Source of the DNA: Streptomyces coeruleorubidus
Lineage (GTDB): Bacteria > Actinomycetota > Actinomycetes > Streptomycetales > Streptomycetaceae
Reading direction: 5' to 3'
DNA length: 64,000 bases
Assembly: GCF_028885415.1 (NCBI RefSeq)
Contig: NZ_CP118527.1
Coordinates: 4,154,001-4,218,000, forward strand
A program made the translations under genes and the position numbers. The notes below the pieces were generated by a model. That model was not told the DNA's origin. It saw only the letters and a program-made list of their open reading frames with translations, and did no database searches. This document shows, piece by piece, positions 16,261 to 25,249 of the stretch (positions are counted from its first letter, which is position 1; each line of letters opens with the position of its first letter).

Positions 16261-16782
16261 ATGCCGTCAAAACCTACAGAGGTGCAGGTCAGGCCGGGAG
16301 TCGAGGGTGACCTCGAGGCCCTCACGGCCCTCTACAACCACTATGTACGTGAGACGGCGATCACATTCGATACCGCGATCTTCACTCCGGAGGAGCGCCG
16401 CCCTTGGCTGCTCTCCCACCCTGAAGACGGCCCGTACCGCCTGATGGTTGCCGCGGACCGGGACTCACAGGAGACTCTGGGCTACGCCACCTCCAGCCCC
16501 TTCCGGGCGAAGCCCGCCTACGCGACCTCCGTGGAGACGACGGTGTACGTCGCCCCGCACGCCGGCCGCCGCGGCGTCGGCACCCTCCTGTACAAGGCCC
16601 TCTTCGAGGCGCTGTCCGGCGAGGACCTGCACCGCGCCTACGCGGGCATCGCGCAGCCGAACGAGGCGTCGGCCCGGCTGCACGAGCGCTTCGGCTTCCG
16701 GTACGTCGGGACCTACGGGGAGGTCGGCCGCAAGTTCGGCCGCTACTGGGACGTGGCCTGGTACGAGAAGGACCTCGCGTAG
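16261..16782 (+). CDS. GNAT acetyltransferase, phosphinothricin acetyltransferase-like
   Basis: A 173-residue GCN5-related N-acetyltransferase. It resembles the PAT/MnaT group throughout: LTALYNHYVRETAITFDT, VETTVYVAPHAGRRGVGTLLY (acetyl-CoA loop) and GIAQPNEASARLHERFGFRYVGTYGEVG. The group acetylates phosphinothricin, methionine sulfone/sulfoximine or related amino-acid analogues. ATG at 16261 has a GAGGAGG site. It is divergent from hrdD, and its promoter overlaps the SigR promoter region. Confidence 0.88.
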   Translation: MPSKPTEVQVRPGVEGDLEALTALYNHYVRETAITFDTAIFTPEERRPWLLSHPEDGPYRLMVAADRDSQETLGYATSSPFRAKPAYATSVETTVYVAPHAGRRGVGTLLYKALFEALSGEDLHRAYAGIAQPNEASARLHERFGFRYVGTYGEVGRKFGRYWDVAWYEKDLA

Positions 16783-16800
16783 GTGCGGGCGTAGGGCCCG

Positions 16801-16860
16801 GCCTCAGCCGAACAGCACCGGCCTCAGCCGAACTGCGCGGACGTCAGCCGAACTGCACCG
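16801..16860. repeat. Three 20-base tandem repeats at the end of the dioxygenase gene
   Basis: Units at 16801-16820, 16821-16840 and 16841-16860 share TCAGCCGAACNGC. Read on the minus strand, the first unit encodes the last four residues (VQFG) and stop of the neighbouring dioxygenase. The other two are copies lying beyond the stop, each repeating the TTCGGCTGA ending. This parallels the mscL end repeats, but with a unit that is not a multiple of three. Confidence 0.85.
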
Positions 16861-17629
16861 ACCGTTTGGCCAGCCCCATCCAGAAGCCGTCGATCACCGA
16901 CTTGTGCGCGTCCAGCTCACCGGCCGCGTCGGCCGCGCCCATGGTCACGAACAGCGGGGCGAAGTGCTCCGTGCGCGGGTGGGCGAGCCGCCCCGCGGGC
17001 GACTTGCGGGTGAAGTCGAGCAGGGCGTCCACGTCACGCGCCTGAAGCGCCCGCCGGCCCCAGTCATCGAACTCCGCCGACCAGGCGGGGATGCCGCCCT
17101 GCCGGAGCGCGGCCAGGTTGTGGGTGAAGAAGCCGGAGCCGACGATGAGCACGCCCTCGTCCCGCAAGGGGGCGAGCCTGCGGCCGATCTCCATGAGCCG
17201 GACCGGGTCGAGCGTCGGCATGGAGACCTGCAGGACCGGGATGTCGGCCTCCGGGTACATCTCGACCAGCGGGACGTACGCGCCGTGGTCGAGGCCGCGG
17301 TCGGGGACGTCCTGGACGGGCACGCCGGGGGCGCGCAGCAGCTTCCGTACCGACTCGGCGAGCTCCGGTGCGCCGGGGGCCTCGTAGGTCACCCGGTAGT
17401 AGTGCTCCGGGAAGCCCCAGAAGTCGTAGACGAGCGGGACGGTCTCGGTGGCGCCGATGGCGAGCGGGGCCTCCTCCCAGTGGGCGGAGACCATCAGGAT
17501 CGCCCGGGGGCGCGGCAGGCCGGCCGACCAGGCGGCCAGTTCACCGGGCCAGACCGGGTCGTCCGCCAGTGGTGGGGCGCCGTGGCTCAGGTACAGAGCG
17601 GGCATGCGCTCCTGGGTGGCGGCGGACAT
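16844..17629 (-). CDS. DODA-type extradiol ring-cleavage dioxygenase family protein
   Basis: A 261-residue LigB/YgiD-type protein. Such enzymes open catechol rings such as 4,5-DOPA with non-haem metal. Landmarks are ALYLSHGAPPLADDP, ILMVSAHWEE, YDFWGFPEHYY, LDHGAYVPLVEMYPEADIPVLQVS, GSGFFTHNL and RTEHFAPLFV. The histidines in SHG, SAHW, DHG and EHF fit the metal and substrate site. It is divergent from a MarR gene, a common pairing for quinone or aromatic-stress genes. The real substrate is unknown. Confidence 0.88.
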   Translation of the reverse strand: MSAATQERMPALYLSHGAPPLADDPVWPGELAAWSAGLPRPRAILMVSAHWEEAPLAIGATETVPLVYDFWGFPEHYYRVTYEAPGAPELAESVRKLLRAPGVPVQDVPDRGLDHGAYVPLVEMYPEADIPVLQVSMPTLDPVRLMEIGRRLAPLRDEGVLIVGSGFFTHNLAALRQGGIPAWSAEFDDWGRRALQARDVDALLDFTRKSPAGRLAHPRTEHFAPLFVTMGAADAAGELDAHKSVIDGFWMGLAKRSVQFG

Positions 17630-17671
17630 GCTGCGGCTCCTTCCAAAACATGGTTCCCTGACAAAACTGTA

Positions 17672-17700
17672 CGGGGCATTTGTTTAAAGTTCAAGGAGGG
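17672..17700. promoter_or_regulatory. Possible MarR operator between the dioxygenase and MarR genes
   Basis: The 90-base divergent gap contains an AT-rich block, ATTTGTTTAAAGTTCAAGG, centred on TTTAAA with partly matching flanks (TTTG and CAAG). MarR proteins usually bind such AT-rich imperfect palindromes. The assignment rests on position and shape only. Confidence 0.4.
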
Positions 17701-17719
17701 GCCACGTAGAGTGGAAGAC

Positions 17720-18253
17720 ATGAAGGCACCCGCATCCGCACCGACACCGGGCTCCGTCGCAGAGCCTCCGGAACCGCGCTGGCTCACCGACGAAGAGCAG
17801 CGCGTATGGCGCTCGTTCATGGAGGGCGTCACCCTCCTCGACGACCATCTCGACCGTCAGCTCCAGCGCGACGCGGGCATGCCGCACATCTACTACGGCC
17901 TTCTGGTCAAGCTCGCCGAGGCGCCGCGGCGACGGCTGCGGATGACGGAGCTCGCGATGCTGGCGAAGATCACCCGCTCCCGCCTCTCGCACGCCATCGC
18001 GCGCCTGGAGAAGAACGGCTGGGTGCGCCGTGAGGACTGCCCCGACGACAAGCGGGGCCAGTTCGCCGTGCTGACGGACGAGGGCTACGAGGTGCTGCGG
18101 CAGACCGCGCCGGGCCATGTGGAGGCCGTACGCCAGGCGGTCTTCGACCGGCTCACCCCGGAGCAGCAGAAGTCCCTCGGCGAGATCATGCGGATCATCG
18201 CCGAGGGACTCCAGCCGACCGAAGCGGGTGCGGACCTGCCCTGGCTCCGCTGA
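17720..18253 (+). CDS. MarR-family transcriptional regulator
   Basis: A 177-residue winged-helix regulator: an N-terminal dimer helix (WRSFMEGVTLLDDHLDRQLQRDAGM), then LRMTELAMLAKITRSRLSHAIARLEKNGWVRREDCPDDKRGQFAVLT (recognition helix and wing, about residues 75-122) and a C-terminal helix. ATG at 17720 is preferred; GTG at 17711 would add three residues. It probably controls itself and the divergent dioxygenase, and perhaps the efflux gene beyond. Confidence 0.9.
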   Translation: MKAPASAPTPGSVAEPPEPRWLTDEEQRVWRSFMEGVTLLDDHLDRQLQRDAGMPHIYYGLLVKLAEAPRRRLRMTELAMLAKITRSRLSHAIARLEKNGWVRREDCPDDKRGQFAVLTDEGYEVLRQTAPGHVEAVRQAVFDRLTPEQQKSLGEIMRIIAEGLQPTEAGADLPWLR

Positions 18254-18272
18254 GCCAGGGCAGGTCCTGGAA

Positions 18273-18310
18273 TCCGTGGGTACGAGGCGTCCCCTCCTCG
18301 TACCTACGGA
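18273..18310. terminator. Bidirectional terminator between MarR and MFS genes
   Basis: A 15-base stem, TCCGTGGGTACGAGG against CCTCGTACCTACGGA, paired except for one G:T, with an 8-base loop. It sits between convergent genes, 19 bases after one stop and 31 beyond the other. Confidence 0.75.
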
Positions 18311-18341
18311 GGGCCCGAAGGGGTGTTTGCGGGTACGGCCG

Positions 18342-19889
18342 TCAGTGGGCGACGACCGGGATCTGCACCTCGTCCGCCACGTCCTCGCCGGAACCGGAAC
18401 CGGTCACGGTGGCGCTGTCGGGGCGGCCCGCGTTGATGAAGGTCAGGGCGATCGCGGCGGCCACCACGAGGATGCCGACGGCGAACCAGATGGCACTCGT
18501 GTAGCCCTCCACCATGGCCTCCAGCTGGACCAGCTGCTGCTGGGACCGGCTGGTGGCCCCGGCGATGTGGTCCGCGATGTAGGACGTGGTGGCCGAGGCG
18601 GCGATCGTGTTCAGCAGGGCCGTACCGATGGCGCCGCCCACCTGCTGCGAGGTGTTGACCATCGCGGAGGCGACACCGGCGTCCCGCGGCTCGACGCCCT
18701 GCGTGGACAGCGACATGGCCGGCATGAACGCCGTACCCATGCCCAGGCCGAGCAGCAGCATCGCCGGCAGCAGCAGGGCCGCGTACGAGGAGCCGATCTC
18801 CAGCCGGGTCAGCAGCAGCATGCCGAGCGCGGCGACCAGGAAGCCGGGGCCCATCAGCAGGCGCGGCGCGACCCTGGTCATCAGGCGAGTGCCGATCTGG
18901 GTGGAGCCGGTGATCATGCCCACGATCATCGGCAGGAAGGCGAACCCGGTCTTGACCGGCGAGTACCCCTTCACGATCTGCAGGTAGTAGGTCAGGAAGA
19001 GGAACAGGCCGAACATCGCGATGATCGCGAGACCGAGGGAGAGGTAGACACCGCCGCGGTTGCGCTCGGTGATCACGCGCAGCGGCAGCAGCGGGGCCTT
19101 CACCTTGGACTCGACGACCACGAAGGTCGCGAGCAGGACGGCGGAGGCCACGAACATGCCGACGGTCACGGAGTCGCTCCAGCCATCGGACTCGGCGCGG
19201 GTGAAGCCGTAGACGAGGGCGACCAGGCCGAGGGTGGACAGGACGACGCCCGGGATGTCGAGCGGGGAGCGGTTGCGGCCGCCCTCCGGCTCACGGATGA
19301 CGAAGTACGCACCGGCCGCGGCGACGACGGCGAACGGGATGTTCACGAAGAACGTCCAGCGCCAGTCCAGGTACTCGGTGAGGAAGCCGCCCAGGATCAG
19401 GCCGACGGCACCACCGCCACCGGCGATCGCGCCGTAGATGCCGAACGCCTTGGCGCGCTCCTTGGCGTCGGTGAACATCACGGCGAGCAGGGAGAGCGCG
19501 GCCGGCGCGAGCAGGGCGCCGAACACGCCCTGGAGGGCGCGGGCGCCGAACATCATCGCCTCGTTCGTGGCCGCGCCACCGAGCGCGGAGGCCACGGCGA
19601 AGCCGCCGAGCCCGACGACGAACGCCCTCTTGCGGCCCCACAGGTCGGCTATCCGGCCGCCGAACAGGAGCAGACCGCCGAAGGCCAGGGCGTAGGCCGT
19701 GACGACCCACTGCCGGTTGCCGTCGGAGATGCCGAGGTCCTGCTGGGCGGAGGGCAGGGCGATGTTCACGATGGTGGCGTCCAGGACGACCATCAGCTGG
19801 GCCAGCGCGATGAAGACGAGCGCTTTCCAGCGGCCGGGGTCCGGCGAGGCGGCCGGAGCCCGCAGTGCCTTCGAGGCTGTTTCAGACAT
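18342..19889 (-). CDS. MFS drug-efflux transporter (DHA2, 14-helix type)
   Basis: A 515-residue membrane exporter of the EmrB/QacA class. Motifs: LDATIVNIALPSAQQDLG in helix 1, GGRIADLWGRKRAF (motif A), ARALQGVFGALLAPAALSLL, YGAIAGGGGAVGLILGGFL (motif C) and 14 hydrophobic segments. ATG at 19889 has a family-typical N-terminus (MSETASKALRAP). It lies 116 bases downstream of a TetR gene on the same strand, so the two may be one transcript with local repression. Confidence 0.9.
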   Translation of the reverse strand: MSETASKALRAPAASPDPGRWKALVFIALAQLMVVLDATIVNIALPSAQQDLGISDGNRQWVVTAYALAFGGLLLFGGRIADLWGRKRAFVVGLGGFAVASALGGAATNEAMMFGARALQGVFGALLAPAALSLLAVMFTDAKERAKAFGIYGAIAGGGGAVGLILGGFLTEYLDWRWTFFVNIPFAVVAAAGAYFVIREPEGGRNRSPLDIPGVVLSTLGLVALVYGFTRAESDGWSDSVTVGMFVASAVLLATFVVVESKVKAPLLPLRVITERNRGGVYLSLGLAIIAMFGLFLFLTYYLQIVKGYSPVKTGFAFLPMIVGMITGSTQIGTRLMTRVAPRLLMGPGFLVAALGMLLLTRLEIGSSYAALLLPAMLLLGLGMGTAFMPAMSLSTQGVEPRDAGVASAMVNTSQQVGGAIGTALLNTIAASATTSYIADHIAGATSRSQQQLVQLEAMVEGYTSAIWFAVGILVVAAAIALTFINAGRPDSATVTGSGSGEDVADEVQIPVVAH

Positions 19890-20005
19890 GGGAGTACCCA
19901 CTTCGGGACAAGGTGACGGAAAAAGGTGTCGTTGAGGGACGACTCGACGACCGGCGTGGCCGTGAGCTGTGTGTGATGACTCGGTTGGCGCCCGGAACTG
20001 ATCGG

Positions 20006-20650
20006 TCAGGCTTGGCGGAGGTCCTCCATGGTCACTGCCGCGCCCGGCAGGGCGGAACGGGCCGGGGCCCGCAGTCCGTCCAGGAACAGCTGAAGATGAC
20101 GGTGCACGAAGCGGTCGGCGCTGAAGCACGCCGTGCCGGCCGGGGGCCGGCTGAGCTGGGCGACGGCGACCATCAGGTCACCGACACCGACGTCGGGGCG
20201 GAGCTGGCCGGCTGCCTTGGCACGTTCCATGACCCTTTCGAGGATCCGCTCCAAGCGCTCGCGCGCCGCTTCCAGATCGGGGTGGTTCTCGTCGAACGTG
20301 CTCGAGACCATCGGGCACAGCGCGCTGATCCGCTCGTCGGCGGAGGTGTGCACGAAGCGCTCCAGGGCCTCGAACGCGTCCCCGGTCTCCGCGAGCGCGA
20401 GCTCGCCCGCCGCGCCCGTACGGTCCAGTACGGAGCAGACGACCTCGCGTACGAGCGCGTCGCGGTCGGGGAAGTGGCGGTACACCGTGGCGTTGCCCAC
20501 GCCGGCCCGGCGGGCGATCTCGTCGAGCGGCACCTCGGGGCCGTGCTCGACGAACATCTCCCGGGCGGCGGTGACGATCCGCTCCCGGTTGCGCAGGGCG
20601 TCGGCACGGGGCCGGGGCGCCTTGCGCGGTGCGGGGGTGGCGGTCTGCAC
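20006..20650 (-). CDS. TetR-family repressor upstream of the second efflux gene
   Basis: A regulator of about 214 residues. The helix-turn-helix is RERIVTAAREMFVEHGPEVPLDEIARRAGVGNATVYRHFPDRDALVREV (about residues 22-70). A C-terminal ligand domain with LCPMVSSTFDENHPDLEAARERLE follows. GTG at 20650 has CAGGAG 6 bases upstream and is preferred; an open frame to 20722 would add an atypical 24 residues that run through the operator-like repeats. It probably represses itself and the efflux gene. Confidence 0.87.
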   Translation of the reverse strand: MQTATPAPRKAPRPRADALRNRERIVTAAREMFVEHGPEVPLDEIARRAGVGNATVYRHFPDRDALVREVVCSVLDRTGAAGELALAETGDAFEALERFVHTSADERISALCPMVSSTFDENHPDLEAARERLERILERVMERAKAAGQLRPDVGVGDLMVAVAQLSRPPAGTACFSADRFVHRHLQLFLDGLRAPARSALPGAAVTMEDLRQA

Positions 20651-20691
20651 GGCGTACTCCTGGGTGGTCTGAGTGTGTGGTGAAGCGATCC

Positions 20692-20745
20692 GGGGAGAGG
20701 CTCCCCGTTTATTCGGACACATGGCTAAACGGGGACCGGGTCCCC
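20692..20745. promoter_or_regulatory. Nested inverted repeats upstream of the TetR gene
   Basis: Perfect 9-base arms CCCCGTTTA (20703-20711) and TAAACGGGG (20726-20734) with 14 bases between. Each arm is flanked by its own smaller palindrome (GGGGAG/CTCCCC at 20692-20706 and GGGGACC/GGTCCCC at 20731-20745). The placement about 50-95 bases before the TetR start suggests its operator. 20746-20923 shows no gene. Confidence 0.6.
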
Positions 20746-20923
20746 GCTATTTCCCGCACCTGGACTTTTTGTTTGTGACCTGGCTCACGATTCCGGCGGG
20801 ATCGCTACCGACGGGAAACCCACGATCGGTCTCCTCCAACGCGCGCCCCCCACACCCCCCGACGCAGGGTGATCGCATGGGTGCAGCCGGAGACCGGGAG
20901 GCTGCCGTGGCGCGGGAGGTCCC

Positions 20924-22267
20924 TTGCAGGTCCCTGGCATGCAGCCGCAGCCCCGGCGACCCCGGTCATACGGCTCGAGGCCGCCCGGCCGCCGGATACC
21001 CAGGCGGCGCCTGGCCGCTCTCGTCTGCGTGACCGCCCTGACCTTCACGGTCAGCACCTCGGCCGGCACGGGCCGCCTCGCCCCGGGCACCACCACGGCC
21101 GGAGCGGGCCCGGTCTCCCTGTCCCGCACCTCCGCGCACGGCCCCTGCATGATCCGCGGCGCCCGCGAGGTCCAGATGTCCGAGGGCATCCCCACCACCG
21201 ACGGCTACGCCCGCTCCACCGGCACCGTCCGCGCCCTCACCCTGATGATCGACTTCTCCGACGCACCCGGCGAGGGCAAGGCCCTGGACCGCTACCGGGA
21301 GTTCTTCCCGCAGACCCGGCACTGGTTCCGCACCAGCTCCTACGGCCGCCTCGACTACCGCCCCGAGACGCCGATACCGCGGTGGCTGCGGATGCCGAAG
21401 TCCTTCCACGAGTACGGCATAGAGCGCGGCGCCCCCTTCGACCCCGGCTACCGCGCGCTGGTCCAGGACCTCGTGGCCGCGGCCGACCCGAGGGTGGACT
21501 TCCGCAAGTACGACCTGCTGAACGTGCTGGTCACCCCGAACGCCGGCCCCTCCGCCCTCGACACCGTCCTCTCGGTCACCTTCGCCGGCAACCCCGAGGC
21601 CCCGAAGGCCGAGGGCATACCCGTGGCCAACGCCTCCTTCGTCTACTCCCGCCAGGACGACGGCTCCGGCTCCTACGGCCGCACCGGCTATCGCGTCCTC
21701 CCCCACGAGAACGGCCACGTCTTCGGCCTGCCCGACCTGTACACCGCTCAGGGCGGGGGCGCGGTCGGCCACTGGGACATCATGAGCGAGGACTGGGGCG
21801 CCAACAACGACCTCCTCGGCTGGCACAAGTGGAAGCTGGGCTGGCTGGACGCCGCACAGGTGCACTGCGTATCGGCCCCCGGCACCGCGGAGTTCATCCT
21901 GACTCCGCTGGCCCGCGCGGGCGGCTCCAAGCTGGTCGTCGTACCCATGGACAGCAGATCCGGCTACGCCGTCGAACTGCGCACCCGGGCCGGCAACGAC
22001 GAGTCGGTGTGCCGCCCGGGGGTCCTGGTCTACAAGGTCGACGCCGAGGTGGACACGGGCATGGGGCCGATCACCGTCCACGACTCCCGCCGCGACAGCG
22101 GGGGCTGCACGCGCGCGCCGAACGTCCACGCGGAGCTGTCGGACGCGCCGTTCGCGCCCGGGGAGACGTTCAGGGATGCGCGCAGAGGGGTCGTGATCAG
22201 GGTGGTCGGGGCGGATCCCGGGGGGGATTACCGGGTACGGGTGACGCGGGGCCGGCCGCGGACGTGA
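20924..22267 (+). CDS. Secreted M6-type zinc metalloprotease
   Basis: A 447-residue exported protein. A strongly basic N-region and hydrophobic stretch (LAALVCVTALTFTVSTSAG) form the signal peptide. The catalytic domain carries HENGHVFGLPD, the M6 (immune inhibitor A) zinc motif, with Asn in the second position, and LTLMIDFSDAPGEG upstream, usual for the family. GHWDIMSEDWG follows, matching the downstream GxWD block of M6 enzymes. The start is uncertain: TTG at 20924 has GGGAGG close by, and ATG at 20939 is also possible. Cysteines near the C-terminus may form disulphides. Confidence 0.83.
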   Translation: MQVPGMQPQPRRPRSYGSRPPGRRIPRRRLAALVCVTALTFTVSTSAGTGRLAPGTTTAGAGPVSLSRTSAHGPCMIRGAREVQMSEGIPTTDGYARSTGTVRALTLMIDFSDAPGEGKALDRYREFFPQTRHWFRTSSYGRLDYRPETPIPRWLRMPKSFHEYGIERGAPFDPGYRALVQDLVAAADPRVDFRKYDLLNVLVTPNAGPSALDTVLSVTFAGNPEAPKAEGIPVANASFVYSRQDDGSGSYGRTGYRVLPHENGHVFGLPDLYTAQGGGAVGHWDIMSEDWGANNDLLGWHKWKLGWLDAAQVHCVSAPGTAEFILTPLARAGGSKLVVVPMDSRSGYAVELRTRAGNDESVCRPGVLVYKVDAEVDTGMGPITVHDSRRDSGGCTRAPNVHAELSDAPFAPGETFRDARRGVVIRVVGADPGGDYRVRVTRGRPRT

Positions 22268-22343
22268 CGGCACTCGGCGCTCATTCAGGGGTCCGTCGCG
22301 GACTACGGTAGCCCTGCGCCGCGACCGCCGTACCGGAGAGCCG

Positions 22344-24026
22344 ATGCCAGCCATGTCCATGAACGACGCCGCCGACGAGGCCACGCCCGAGGCCGTCCGG
22401 GCGTTGGCCACCCCTGCGGAGGCGGTCACGCCGCTGATCCGCGGTATCGCGGTCCTGCGGGAGCTGACCGAGGCGGACGGCACGCTGAGCCTCAGCGCCC
22501 TCGAACGGGCCACCGGTCTCGCCCGTTCCACGGTCGACCGCGTCACGGCCACACTCGCCCGCATGGACTACGTCCGCGTGGACGGCCGGGACGTGCACCT
22601 GGCCCCCCGCCTGATGGAACTGGGCAACGCCTACCTCGCCGCCCTGCGCCTGCCCGCCCTCCTCTCCGCCCGAGCGGACGCCCTGGCCGACGAACTGGAC
22701 GAGTCGGTCTCCCTCGCGGTCGCCGACCGCGACGGCATCCGCTTCATCCACCAGGCGACCCGCCGCCGCGCGATGTCCCTGAGCTTCCGCATCGGCGACC
22801 TGCTCCCCGCCGAACGCACCGCACCGGGCCCGCTGTTCGCGACACAGTGGACGGACACCGACTGGCGGCGCTGGCGGGACCGCAGGGCGTCGGATCCGAG
22901 GGACCTGTCCTTCACGGCCGTACCGCCGCGCAAGTACGGAGCGGACGAACGGGACGACGAGGCCTTCGTCAGCCGCACGGAAGAGGCGGCCGCGAACGGC
23001 TGGGCCCTGGACGACCAGCTGATCGAACCGGGCCTGGTGGCGGTCTCGGTACCGGTCCGGTCCCCTCACACAGGCGGCCGCCGGAAGATCGCGTGCGTGG
23101 CGAGCGTGGTCAGCCACACGAGCCGGCGCACGGCACACGACCTGCGCACCACCCTGCTGCCGAGATTGCGGTCGGCGGTGACGGAGATGGAACGCGAACT
23201 GCACCGCACACCGCCCCCGGAGCCCGGCCCGCCCCCCTCGGACCTGGCGCTGTGGACGGGCGCGTCCAAGCAGCGGCTGGGCCGCGACTTCATCGAATCC
23301 CTGGCACGAGGCCTGACGGTCCTCACGGCCTTCGGCGAGGACCGGCCGGAGCTGACCCTCACGGAGGTGGCCCGGGCGACGGGCCTGGCCCGGGCGACGG
23401 CCCGCCGGGCACTGATCACCTACGAACACCTGGGCCTGGTGACCACCCCGAGCCCCCGCACCTTCACCCTGACCCCCCGGGTCCTCTCCCTGGGCTTCCC
23501 GCCCCTGTCCCGCACGTCCCTCCCCGAGATCGCCCGGCCCCACCTGGCCGACCTGACGTCCCGCATCCACGAGTCGACGTCGATGGCGGTGCTCTCGGAC
23601 CCCGGCGAGGAGATCCAGTACACGGCCGGCGTGGCGACGGGCCGGGTGATGAGCGTGAACATCACGGTGGGCACACGCCTGCCGGCGTACGCGACGGCAC
23701 TGGGACGAGTCCTGCTGGCGGACCCGCACAGGGACCACGGACGGCCCGGTGACGAAGAGACACCGTCCCGCACCCTGGCCTCGATCCACTCCCAGGGCTA
23801 CGCCCTGGTCGACGAGGAACTGGAAGAGGGCCTCCGTTCCCTCGCGGTCCCGATCCGCGACCGGTCCGGACGGGTGGTTGCCGCCCTGAACACGGCGATG
23901 CACGCCAGCCGCCGCACCCTGCGCGAGTGCGTAACCGACCTGCTCCCCGAACTCACCTCAACAGCCGCCCGCATCGAGTCGGACCTCCACACCGCCGGCC
24001 GCTTCACCCACGTGTCGCTGACCTGA
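22344..24026 (+). CDS. Tandem IclR-family transcriptional regulator
   Basis: A 560-residue protein made of two complete IclR units. The first has its winged helix at about residues 31-90 (SLSALERATGLARSTVDRVTATLARMDYV) and an effector domain to about 250. The second has its winged helix at about 300-355 (TLTEVARATGLARATARRALITYEHLGLV) and an effector domain to the end. Normal IclR proteins are about 260 residues and dimerise, so this is a covalent dimer. Tandem IclR proteins occur next to aromatic-acid catabolism genes in actinomycetes, but none lies here. It is convergent with the chorismate synthase gene. Confidence 0.88.
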   Translation: MPAMSMNDAADEATPEAVRALATPAEAVTPLIRGIAVLRELTEADGTLSLSALERATGLARSTVDRVTATLARMDYVRVDGRDVHLAPRLMELGNAYLAALRLPALLSARADALADELDESVSLAVADRDGIRFIHQATRRRAMSLSFRIGDLLPAERTAPGPLFATQWTDTDWRRWRDRRASDPRDLSFTAVPPRKYGADERDDEAFVSRTEEAAANGWALDDQLIEPGLVAVSVPVRSPHTGGRRKIACVASVVSHTSRRTAHDLRTTLLPRLRSAVTEMERELHRTPPPEPGPPPSDLALWTGASKQRLGRDFIESLARGLTVLTAFGEDRPELTLTEVARATGLARATARRALITYEHLGLVTTPSPRTFTLTPRVLSLGFPPLSRTSLPEIARPHLADLTSRIHESTSMAVLSDPGEEIQYTAGVATGRVMSVNITVGTRLPAYATALGRVLLADPHRDHGRPGDEETPSRTLASIHSQGYALVDEELEEGLRSLAVPIRDRSGRVVAALNTAMHASRRTLRECVTDLLPELTSTAARIESDLHTAGRFTHVSLT

Positions 24027-24064
24027 CCCCCACACCCGGGAGAGCGACGGGTGATCCGTGCCGC

Positions 24065-25249
24065 TCACCGGATCGCCAGGTGGTCGAGGTAGGACCGGAC
24101 GTTGCGGCGGGTCTCCTCGACGTTGTCACCGCCGAACTTCTCCGCCACCGCGTCCGCCAGCACCAGCGCCACCATCGCCTCGGCCACGATGCCGGCCGCC
24201 GGCACCGCGGACACGTCCGAACGCTGGTGGTGGGCCTGCGCGGCCTCGCCGGTGATCACGTCCACCGTCTGCAGCGCCCGCGGCACCGTCGCGATCGGCT
24301 TCATCGCCGCCCGCACCCGCAGCAGCTCACCCGTGGACAGCCCGCCCTCGGTGCCGCCCGAGTGGCCGGACGTCCGCTTGATGCCCTCGGCGGTCGCGAC
24401 GATCTCGTCGTGCGCCTTGGAGCCGGGGACGCGTGCCAGGCCGAAGCCGTCGCCGACCTCGACTCCCTTGATCGCCTGGATGCCCATCAGCGCGGCGGCC
24501 AGGCGGGCGTCCAGGCGGCGGTCCCAGTGCACGTGCGAACCGAGGCCCACGGGGACGCCATACGCCAGGATCTCGACCACGCCGCCGAGCGTGTCGCCGT
24601 CCTTGTGCGCCTGGTCGATCTCCGCGACCATCGCCTTCGACGCGTCCGCGTCCAGGCACCGCAGCGGATCGGCGTCCAGCTTCTCCACGTCGGCCGGCGT
24701 CGGGTACACCCCGGCCGGAGCCTTCACCGAGCACAGCTCCACCACATGCGAGACGATCTCGATGCCCGTCGTTTCCTTCAGGTACGACCGCGCCACCGCG
24801 CCCAGCGCCACCCGGGCCGCCGTCTCCCGCGCGGAGGCCCGCTCCAGGATCGGACGGGCCTCGTCGAAGCCGTACTTCTGCATACCCGCGAGGTCGGCGT
24901 GGCCGGGGCGCGGGCGGGTCAGCGGGGCGTTGCGGGCGAGCCCCGCCAGGATCCCGGGGTCGACCGGGTCGGCCGCCATCACCTGTTCCCACTTGGGCCA
25001 CTCGGTGTTGCCCACCATGATCGCGACCGGGGAGCCGAGGGTGCGGCCGTGCCGGACGCCGCCGAGGAAGGTGACCTCGTCGCGCTCGAACTTCATCCGC
25101 GCACCGCGGCCGTAACCCAACCGCCGCCTCGCCAGGTGGTCCGCCACCATCTCCGTGGTGACCGGCACACCGGCCGGGAGGCCCTCCAGCGTCCCCACGA
25201 GTGCGGGACCGTGGGACTCCCCCGCGGTCAGCCAGCGCAACCTGCTCAA
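24065..25249 (-). CDS. aroC: Chorismate synthase (pathway-dedicated copy)
   Basis: Converts 5-enolpyruvylshikimate 3-phosphate to chorismate using reduced flavin. The 394-residue product has the usual length and signatures: [71 protein letters not shown] and [15 protein letters not shown] start, with GGAGGAG upstream, overlapping the stop of the FAD monooxygenase (TTGA). It is last of seven genes that build an aminated chorismate product. Streptomycetes normally have a separate housekeeping copy, so this one probably boosts chorismate supply. Confidence 0.93.
   Translation of the reverse strand: MSRLRWLTAGESHGPALVGTLEGLPAGVPVTTEMVADHLARRRLGYGRGARMKFERDEVTFLGGVRHGRTLGSPVAIMVGNTEWPKWEQVMAADPVDPGILAGLARNAPLTRPRPGHADLAGMQKYGFDEARPILERASARETAARVALGAVARSYLKETTGIEIVSHVVELCSVKAPAGVYPTPADVEKLDADPLRCLDADASKAMVAEIDQAHKDGDTLGGVVEILAYGVPVGLGSHVHWDRRLDARLAAALMGIQAIKGVEVGDGFGLARVPGSKAHDEIVATAEGIKRTSGHSGGTEGGLSTGELLRVRAAMKPIATVPRALQTVDVITGEAAQAHHQRSDVSAVPAAGIVAEAMVALVLADAVAEKFGGDNVEETRRNVRSYLDHLAIR

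Noticed and set aside
16844..17629. Dioxygenase as a member of the aromatic metabolite pathway
   Set aside because: It lies 7 kb away among hrdD-region genes, is paired with its own MarR regulator, and belongs to the conserved chromosomal block.
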